From Betaproteobacteria bacterium UBA2293 (GTDB taxonomy: Bacteria > Pseudomonadota > Gammaproteobacteria > Burkholderiales > Rhodocyclaceae), in NCBI GenBank assembly GCA_002345845.1, contig DDWF01000105.1, forward strand, positions 824 through 9,207: a stretch of DNA of 8,384 nucleotides, read 5' to 3'. Of this stretch, positions 1 to 4,870 are shown in pieces. The notes beneath the pieces were generated by a model. That model did not search any database. It was given only the letters and a program-made list of their open reading frames with translations, and was not told the origin of the DNA. The stretch's first letter is position 1. Every line of letters starts with the position of its first letter. The position numbers and the translations under genes were made by a program.

Positions 1-24
1 CGCATCATCCGGCCGGATGATGCG
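1..24. repeat. Perfect 24-bp palindrome inside the ABC transporter gene
   Basis: The arms CGCATCATCCGG and CCGGATGATGCG are exact reverse complements with no spacer. The sequence codes for RIIRPDDA just after Walker A of the transporter. It lies at the window edge, so it may extend further to the left only if the flanking bases match. It could be a chance product of the codons used or a protein-binding site; nothing else supports a function. Confidence 0.6.
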
Positions 25-1254
25 GCCGCTTCCCGAGCGCCACAAACCGGCAATGGCGCGCAACAAGGAGCTTTTTCCGCAGCCGCTGGCGCCGACGATC
101 ATCACGCCCGCGCCCGGATCGATGGTCAGCGAGAGGTTTTTGACCAGGGTGCGCGCATGGTTGGGCGTCTGCACGGTGAGGTCTTCAATCGCCAGACTCA
201 AATTCGGCACAAACTCGATGTCATCGCCGGCCTTGGGCTGACCGCTATCCTTGCTGGCAAGAATATTGGCAAAACTGCTGAGGCGATCAATTCCCGCGGC
301 GAAGCGACTGAGGCTTTCGAAGTTATCGATAATCACCGTCAGCGCGCTCAGGATCGCCGCAAAAGCACCCGCCGCCTGGATCGCCCGCCCCACCTCCATT
401 TCCCCGGACAGCACGCGCCCGGCGACGATCACACTGGGCAGAATGATCGTCATGAAGCTGTAGCCGTACTGGAACAGGTTCAGATTCAGTTGCGCCCTGA
501 TCAGCTTGGTGTAATTGCTGAAGGCCTCGTTGAAATTCTGGCCAACCTGCCATGACTCCTGCGCCTCACCGCGATAGAAGGCAATGGCTTCGGCGTTCTC
601 GCGAATGCGCACCAGGCTGAAACGGAAGTTGGCCTCACGCTTGAGCTGGTAGAAGTTAAGCCCGATCAAGACCTTGCCGAACACCAGCAGGGTGACGGCG
701 GTACCGGCAATCGCGTAGATCAGCAGAAAATAAACCAGTTCGGTGGAGATCGACCAGAGCACGCCGGAGAAGGCGATCAGTTGCAGCACTGCGCCGACGA
801 GTACCAGCAGAAAGTAGAGGGAGCGCTGGGTAAAGGTATTGATGTCTTCGGCAATGCGCTGGTCCGGATTGTCGATTTCGGCGTTGGCGTTCAGTTCGTA
901 ATACGCCCGATGGTCGAAATAGCTGCCGAGAAAACTTCGCGTCAGCCAGCGCCGCCAGAACAGCCCCAGCTTGTCGCGCACATAGTAATAAAACGCATAG
1001 ATCGGAACGGCGACCACCAGGATGGCCAGACATTCCAGGATGGCAGTCCAGAACCTGTCCTTGTCCCCTGCCGCCAGTGCCGAAGTAAATTCTCCCGTCA
1101 GCAGGTTGAAGAGCACGGCGAAACCGGTTTGCCCGAGCAACAATAGCACCAGCAGTGCGAGCAGGCCCCTGGCCTGCCATTTCTCATCCTGCTGCCAGTA
1201 CGGCGCCGCTATGGTCCTGAAGCGTTGCCACAGGCGGTAATCGATACGGATCAT
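1..1254 (-). CDS. ABC transporter fused permease/ATP-binding protein, YddA/SbmA-BacA-like (3' end off window)
   Basis: Inner-membrane ABC protein with the permease at the N-terminus and the ATPase at the C-terminus. The first 418 codons are visible. Hydrophobic helices lie near residues 30-53, 72-92, 145-168, 173-197 and 266-283. The segment EAIAFYRGEAQE (222-233) is typical of the ABC_membrane_2 / SbmA-BacA group. The ATPase domain begins near residue 350, with Walker A GASGCGKS at 388-395 (Lys394). The signature motif and Walker B would lie beyond the left edge; family members are usually about 560-600 residues. ATG at 1254 is chosen because an in-frame TAA lies six codons upstream and a GGAG sits 6 nt before it. 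Relatives have been linked to export or uptake of peptides, bleomycin or cobalamin; the substrate here cannot be told from sequence. It reads away from the cyclase gene across a 400-bp gap, so the two do not share an operon. Family call is firm, substrate unknown. Confidence 0.9.
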   Translation of the reverse strand, partial: MIRIDYRLWQRFRTIAAPYWQQDEKWQARGLLALLVLLLLGQTGFAVLFNLLTGEFTSALAAGDKDRFWTAILECLAILVVAVPIYAFYYYVRDKLGLFWRRWLTRSFLGSYFDHRAYYELNANAEIDNPDQRIAEDINTFTQRSLYFLLVLVGAVLQLIAFSGVLWSISTELVYFLLIYAIAGTAVTLLVFGKVLIGLNFYQLKREANFRFSLVRIRENAEAIAFYRGEAQESWQVGQNFNEAFSNYTKLIRAQLNLNLFQYGYSFMTIILPSVIVAGRVLSGEMEVGRAIQAAGAFAAILSALTVIIDNFESLSRFAAGIDRLSSFANILASKDSGQPKAGDDIEFVPNLSLAIEDLTVQTPNHARTLVKNLSLTIDPGAGVMIVGASGCGKSSLLRAIAGLWRSGSGRIIRPDDA

Positions 1255-1366
1255 GGCCTGCTCCAGAAATTAACCCTCGGTGGCGCGGAAAAGCACTCCA
1301 CCAGCATCGGCCCGGCAAACTACCGAGCCTTCTAGTCGTTAGGGAAATGCCGATTAACTTCAGTTT

Positions 1367-1435
1367 CGTCATTCCGGCGAAAGCCGGAATCCAGGGAAAT
1401 CATCAACATGGACACCGACCGACGCCGGTGTGACG
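1367..1435. repeat. 69-bp dispersed-type inverted repeat (GTCATTCCGGC family)
   Basis: The outer ends CGTCATTCCGGC (1367-1378) and GCCGGTGTGACG (1424-1435) pair at 10 of 12 positions. Inside, ATTCCGGC (1371-1378) and GCCGGAAT (1383-1390) form a perfect 8-bp stem around a GAAA tetraloop, so the left arm can pair in two ways. Elements with GTCATTCC...GGAATCCAG ends are abundant intergenic repeats in many proteobacteria (the dRS3/REP-like kind). Only one copy falls in this window, so dispersion here is inferred from the known type. There is no T-run after it, so it is not an obvious intrinsic terminator. Confidence 0.7.
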
Positions 1436-1534
1436 GGCTTAATCAGTGCATCCCTACGTAATTGTCGCTTTTGCCCATCGGCACCGTCTGTTCTACAGCG
1501 CACAGTTCACTCGGCGAAAGGAACCGTGGCAAAA

Positions 1535-1567
1535 GTCGGCGCTGGCGGGACGGCGCTATGCGCCGAC
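1535..1567 (+). other. Two mutually exclusive hairpins upstream of the cyclase gene
   Basis: GCGCCGAC at 1560-1567 can pair perfectly with GTCGGCGC at 1535-1542 (8 bp, 17-nt loop). Its first six bases, 1560-1565, can instead pair with CGGCGC at 1551-1556 (6 bp, TAT loop). One strand segment with two competing partners in a likely 5' leader is the geometry of attenuators and riboswitches. It matches no riboswitch consensus I know, and GC-rich DNA produces such pairings by chance. Whether the region is transcribed with the cyclase is unknown. Confidence 0.3.
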
Positions 1568-1659
1568 CCAGTGCGGACAAGGCGCGGTCTTCGTGAGGAG
1601 ATAAGCAATACAATACGTTGCACCGGCTTGCCTCGCCGGCACACTTCCCCTCCAGCGTG

Positions 1660-3804
1660 ATGCGCATCCTTCGTCAACCCGGACTGGCATTCCTGATTCC
1701 CGGCCTGACGGCCTTGGTCGGATTGAGCCTGCAACTGCTCGATCCCTTGCCCCTGGCCAGCCTGCGCAATGCCATGTTCGATCAGTACCAGCGCTGGCAC
1801 CCCCGCACCTACCAGGCTGTGCCGGTCCGCGTCGTCGACATCGACGAGGAAAGCCTGCAGCGCCTGGGACAATGGCCTTGGCCGCGCACCCAAATGGCCG
1901 AACTTACGGCACGCATACGCGCCGCGGGCTCCGCAGCAATCGGCTTCGACTTCATATTCGCCGAGCCGGATCGCAGCTCTCCGCGCACGGCAATGGCGCA
2001 ATGGCGCCTGTCGGCCCAGGCCAGGGAACAACTGCTGGCCCTGCCCGACCACGACCGCGTCCTGGCCGACAGCCTGCGCGGCGGCGGCGTCGTCCTCGGT
2101 AGCGTCCTGGAACAGGGCAGCGCAAATGGCGGCGGCAACGATGCGTCGCCACGGGCCGCGCAGTTCGCCACCCTGGGGCCGGCGGCGGGTGCTGCGCCTT
2201 TGCACGAGTTCAAGAGCCGGATACGGCCGCTGGCGGAACTCGAGAGCGCCGCCGACGGCATCGGTGCGCTCAACTTCATCCCTGACGACGACGGCGTGGT
2301 GCGCCGGGTACCGCTGACACTCGGGCTGAATGCCCGGCCGCAAGCCTCTTTCAGCGCCGAAATGCTGCGCGTGGCACAGCACACGCCCACCATCCTGCTG
2401 CGTGTGGCCGATGGCGGTGGCGGACTGGCGGCGATCAGGATAGGCGCATACGACATTCCAGTCACGCCGCGCGGTGAAATGTGGCTTCACTTCACACCGC
2501 GGGTGCCTGAGCGCAGCTTGCCGGCATGGAAGGTATTGGCCGGTGATTTTCAGCGCAGCTCACTCGACGGACACATGGTGCTGGTCGGCACCTCGGCCCA
2601 TGGACTGCTCGACCTGCGCTTTTCCCCCCTGGGCGAGATCATTCCGGGCATCGAGATCCATGCCCAGGCGCTTGAGCAGGTGCTTTCCGGCGCATACCTG
2701 GCGCGTCCGCACTGGGCGCTTGCGCTGGAGGTCATCGTGCTGGTTGTCGGCAGCATCGCCATCGGGATCTTCGCCCTGCGTAGCAGCGCCGTAGCGGCGG
2801 CGGCCACCACGCTGGTCCTGCTCGGACTGTTAATCGCCACGGCGTGGCATGCCTTTGCCGCGCACGGAATTCTGCTCGATCCGTTGACGCCGGGGCTGAT
2901 GATGCTGGCAAGCTTCATGCTCGCCAGCATCATCCATCATCGCGATGTCGAACGCCGCCAGCGCTGGGTCAGGGATGCTTTCTCACGTTACGTATCGCCC
3001 AATCTCGTTACCCACCTGATCGAGCACCCGGACCAACTGGAACTGGGCGGAGAACGGCGCGAATGCAGTTTTGTGTTCACCGACCTTGCCGATTTCACGC
3101 GCCTGCTGGAGGGAACCGATCCGACCCGTGCCGCCGCCCTGCTCAACCACTATCTCGACGGCATGATCGCCACCGCCTTCCGCCACGAAGGGACACTCGA
3201 TCGGGTGGTCGGCGACGCCATCGCAATCATGTTCTCGGCACCGCTGCTGCAGGCGGATCATCGTCGCCGCGCGCTGGCCTGCGCGCTCGAAATGCGCGAC
3301 TTCGCCGTCCGTCACCGGGCCGAACTCGCCGCCGCCGGCGTGGACTTCGGAATGACGCGGATCGGCGTGCACTGCGGCGAGGTCATTGTCGGCAACCTGG
3401 GCGGCAGCGCGATATTCGACTACCGCGCCTTGGGTGACCCGGTGAACACCGCCGCCCGCCTGGAGACGGCCAACAAGCTGCTCGGCACCCAGGTCTGCGT
3501 GTCCCAGGCCATCCTCGAAGACTGCCCGCAAGCCGTGGCGCGACCGATAGGACGTCTGCAACTTGAAGGCAAGGCGATTCCCGTAATGGCCTGGGAGGCG
3601 CTGGCGCCAGGCCCCGACTCAGGTGTGGCAAAAGACCCGGCCTACGCAGAGGCTTTTCGCCTGCTGTCAGAGTCGCCCACTGCCGCCCGTCGCGCCTTCG
3701 CGGACTTGCGTGCAGAACGGCCGGACGACCCCCTGGTCAGGCTTCATGCCAATAGAATGGAACGCGGCGAGACTGGCAATCTGATCCATCTCGGCGGCAA
3801 GTAG
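1660..3804 (+). CDS. CHASE2-domain class III adenylate/guanylate cyclase
   Basis: Predicted membrane-bound enzyme making a cyclic nucleotide from NTP, sensing through a periplasmic CHASE2 domain; 714 residues. An N-terminal membrane helix (about 8-27) is followed by CHASE2 (about 35-345), including VRVVDIDEESLQRLGQWPWP and the FDFIFAEPDR stretch. Three membrane helices follow (about 355-374, 381-400, 409-430), then a linker with the typical FSRYVSPNLV. The cyclase domain spans about 466-650: metal-binding Asp475 (FTDLADFT) and Asp519 (VVGDAIAIMFSAP), substrate-selecting Asp587 (FDYRALGD), and transition-state Asn596 and Arg600 (VNTAARLE). The usual adenine-selecting Lys is Arg515 here. The tail (about 660-705) looks helical, possibly TPR-like. 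The start is uncertain: ATG 1660 fits the family N-terminus but has no clear SD, and TTG 1618 is in frame; a stop at 1594-1596 bounds the frame. It converges on the lipoprotein gene with a 9-bp gap. Adenylate versus guanylate specificity is not settled. Confidence 0.93.
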   Translation: MRILRQPGLAFLIPGLTALVGLSLQLLDPLPLASLRNAMFDQYQRWHPRTYQAVPVRVVDIDEESLQRLGQWPWPRTQMAELTARIRAAGSAAIGFDFIFAEPDRSSPRTAMAQWRLSAQAREQLLALPDHDRVLADSLRGGGVVLGSVLEQGSANGGGNDASPRAAQFATLGPAAGAAPLHEFKSRIRPLAELESAADGIGALNFIPDDDGVVRRVPLTLGLNARPQASFSAEMLRVAQHTPTILLRVADGGGGLAAIRIGAYDIPVTPRGEMWLHFTPRVPERSLPAWKVLAGDFQRSSLDGHMVLVGTSAHGLLDLRFSPLGEIIPGIEIHAQALEQVLSGAYLARPHWALALEVIVLVVGSIAIGIFALRSSAVAAAATTLVLLGLLIATAWHAFAAHGILLDPLTPGLMMLASFMLASIIHHRDVERRQRWVRDAFSRYVSPNLVTHLIEHPDQLELGGERRECSFVFTDLADFTRLLEGTDPTRAAALLNHYLDGMIATAFRHEGTLDRVVGDAIAIMFSAPLLQADHRRRALACALEMRDFAVRHRAELAAAGVDFGMTRIGVHCGEVIVGNLGGSAIFDYRALGDPVNTAARLETANKLLGTQVCVSQAILEDCPQAVARPIGRLQLEGKAIPVMAWEALAPGPDSGVAKDPAYAEAFRLLSESPTAARRAFADLRAERPDDPLVRLHANRMERGETGNLIHLGGK
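2898..2934. repeat. Strong inverted repeat within the cyclase gene
   Basis: GATGATGCTGGC (2898-2909) and GCCAGCATCATC (2923-2934) are exact 12-nt reverse complements. After one mismatch, AGC (2911-2913) pairs with GCT (2919-2921) around a 5-nt loop. It encodes the last membrane helix of the cyclase (MMLASFMLASII), where a repeated MLAS motif read with mirrored codons produces the symmetry. It may be coincidental, but the mRNA hairpin would be stable. Confidence 0.55.
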
Positions 3805-3813
3805 CCCGAGCTT

Positions 3814-4398
3814 TCAACGGACGGTTATTTCGACCCGGCGGTTGAGCGGCTCGGGCGTCTCGTCCGGCGTCTGCACCTTCAGGTTGCTTTCGCCGTGCGA
3901 CTCGATCGATATCGCCACCACCGTCAGTCCGCCAGCAATCAGCAGATCGGCGATGGCGCGGGCGCGCGTCAGCGCAAGTTCGTGGTTACTGCTCGCTGAG
4001 CCCACGGTATCGGTGTGGCCGATGATGGAGATATCCACCGCCGGGCGCCGCAGCACCGCCGCCATGATGCCCGGAATCAGCGCCTGCGACGCGGCGGTCA
4101 GTGTCGTGCTACCGGTCAGGAAATAGAACTGGAACTGCTCGGCGGGTTCCGGTCGCGCCGCCATCGCGGCACCGAAGTCCTTCTGCAGGCGCTCCGCGCT
4201 GACTGCATAGGGAAGCCTGCCACCGTCAAGGCGCGCACCTTCATTGGCGTGGGTAAGCACCTGGGTACCTTTAGCGCCGCGCACCTCGACCCGGCCCGTG
4301 CCGCCGTCGGCATCATGGAGCAGCACCACGTAGGAGGGGCTGGCGCAGGCACCGAGCAGTCCGGCCAACAGCAGCGAAACAGTCGGTGCGCGCTGCAT
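3814..4398 (-). CDS. OmpA-family peptidoglycan-binding lipoprotein
   Basis: Predicted lipoprotein of 194 residues that would anchor a membrane to the cell wall. The N-terminus is a lipoprotein signal: positively charged start, hydrophobic core, and lipobox LGAC with Cys18 as the lipidation site. Ala follows at +2, which normally permits transfer to the outer membrane. Residues 24-85 are a short unassigned periplasmic region. Residues about 87-194 are an OmpA C-terminal domain with GHTDTVGS (127-134), LALTRARA (141-148) and NRRVEI (186-191). Asp130 and Arg145 have the 15-residue spacing of the pair that binds diaminopimelate in known OmpA domains. ATG 4398 is chosen over longer in-frame starts because it places the signal peptide at the N-terminus and lies 13 bp after the FecR-domain gene stop; the SD is weak (AGGCGG overlapping that stop). 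It is the last gene of the leftward cluster and converges on the cyclase gene. Confidence 0.88.
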   Translation of the reverse strand: MQRAPTVSLLLAGLLGACASPSYVVLLHDADGGTGRVEVRGAKGTQVLTHANEGARLDGGRLPYAVSAERLQKDFGAAMAARPEPAEQFQFYFLTGSTTLTAASQALIPGIMAAVLRRPAVDISIIGHTDTVGSASSNHELALTRARAIADLLIAGGLTVVAISIESHGESNLKVQTPDETPEPLNRRVEITVR

Positions 4399-4411
4399 TG
4401 CCCGGTGCCGC

Positions 4412-4870
4412 CTATTCCCCTTCGACCTTGACCGCGAAATGAGTGCCGCGCACCCCCAGCGTGCCGGTGGGGGTCTCGACCGACACCGCTTCGGGCCGCA
4501 ACTTGGCAATCACGCCCGAGACATAATCCAGGGTGCCGCGCGTCAACCGGGCCACCAACGAAAGTTTGCCCTCGCCGGGCTCGAAAGCGTATTCGCGCAG
4601 CGTGAACTCGGTATTGGGGCCGAGCGAAAGAAGCGTGTTGTCGCGCAGGCCAAGCCCCACCGAGGCATTGGCCGCAGTCTTCAAGGTGCTGCCAACAGCG
4701 ACCGGGCTACCGACCGTGGCGCGCACGGACTCGCCGGCGGTGATCACCTGAACCTCACCGCTCACATTCTTCACATAGCCGATTGGCACGCCCGTCGCTG
4801 CCGCCATGCCCATGGATACGCCCATAACGGTCGCTACGCCCAACGCCATGATCACCCTCTTGATAGTCAT
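4412..4870 (-). CDS. Exported FecR-domain protein
   Basis: A 152-residue predicted periplasmic protein. Residues 1-25 form a Sec-type signal peptide (MTIKR, hydrophobic stretch, then MAAATG) with likely cleavage near 24-26. The rest is a nearly bare FecR domain: a first strand region with GYVKNVSGEVQV (31-42), then GLGLRDNTLLSLGPNTEFTL (72-91), and the closing ETPTGTLGVRGTHFAV (132-147), whose VRGTxF is the family hallmark. It lacks the N-terminal cytoplasmic anti-sigma region and the membrane helix of FecR proper, and no ECF sigma factor or TonB receptor gene is next to it, so classical iron-citrate regulation is unlikely. ATG 4870 shares its A with the upstream gene's TGA stop, and a strong GAGGAG lies 7 nt before it; a GTG one codon earlier is less likely. 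Translational coupling to the HD-GYP gene is probable. The ligand is unknown. Confidence 0.87.
   Translation of the reverse strand: MTIKRVIMALGVATVMGVSMGMAAATGVPIGYVKNVSGEVQVITAGESVRATVGSPVAVGSTLKTAANASVGLGLRDNTLLSLGPNTEFTLREYAFEPGEGKLSLVARLTRGTLDYVSGVIAKLRPEAVSVETPTGTLGVRGTHFAVKVEGE

Larger units (their letters stand above)
1255..1659. other. Non-coding interval between divergent ABC transporter and cyclase genes
   Basis: About 400 bp with no convincing gene. Open frames crossing it are short, have no family resemblance and lack good start signals. It holds the 69-bp repeat at 1367-1435, the alternative hairpins at 1535-1567, a small GC hairpin at 1623-1639 (CCGGC/GCCGG), and a free-standing GAGGAG at 1595-1600. 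It must also carry the promoters for the leftward transporter and the rightward cyclase, but I could not pick out convincing -35/-10 pairs for either. Confidence 0.6.

Noticed and set aside
1371..1390. Intrinsic terminator formed by the ATTCCGGC/GCCGGAAT hairpin
   Set aside because: No T-run on either side, and it lies between divergent genes where no transcript needs to end; it fits a dispersed repeat.
1480..1610. Possible c-di-GMP (GEMM) riboswitch upstream of the cyclase, suggested by GGCAAAA and GC-rich stems
   Set aside because: The GACGCAAAGCC core and the tetraloop/receptor pattern of the GEMM consensus are absent; only the competing hairpins remain, reported as such.
1430..1660. Short plus-strand reading frame before the cyclase gene
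   Set aside because: It begins at a GTG within the repeat, has no SD, no recognisable domain, and a composition like frame-shifted GC-rich DNA.
1507..2490. Long open frame on the minus strand, antisense to the CHASE2 region
   Set aside because: It overlaps a gene with clear domain motifs, and its translation is Arg/Gln/Ala-rich with no family resemblance; long antisense frames are common in GC-rich DNA.
3814..4509. Longer form of the OmpA-family protein starting near 4509
   Set aside because: It would overlap the FecR-domain gene by about 100 bp and bury the lipoprotein signal peptide behind 37 Arg-rich residues.
4412..4870. Classical FecR of an iron-responsive sigma/anti-sigma system
   Set aside because: No anti-sigma N-terminal region, no membrane helix after it, and no sigma factor or TonB receptor gene nearby.
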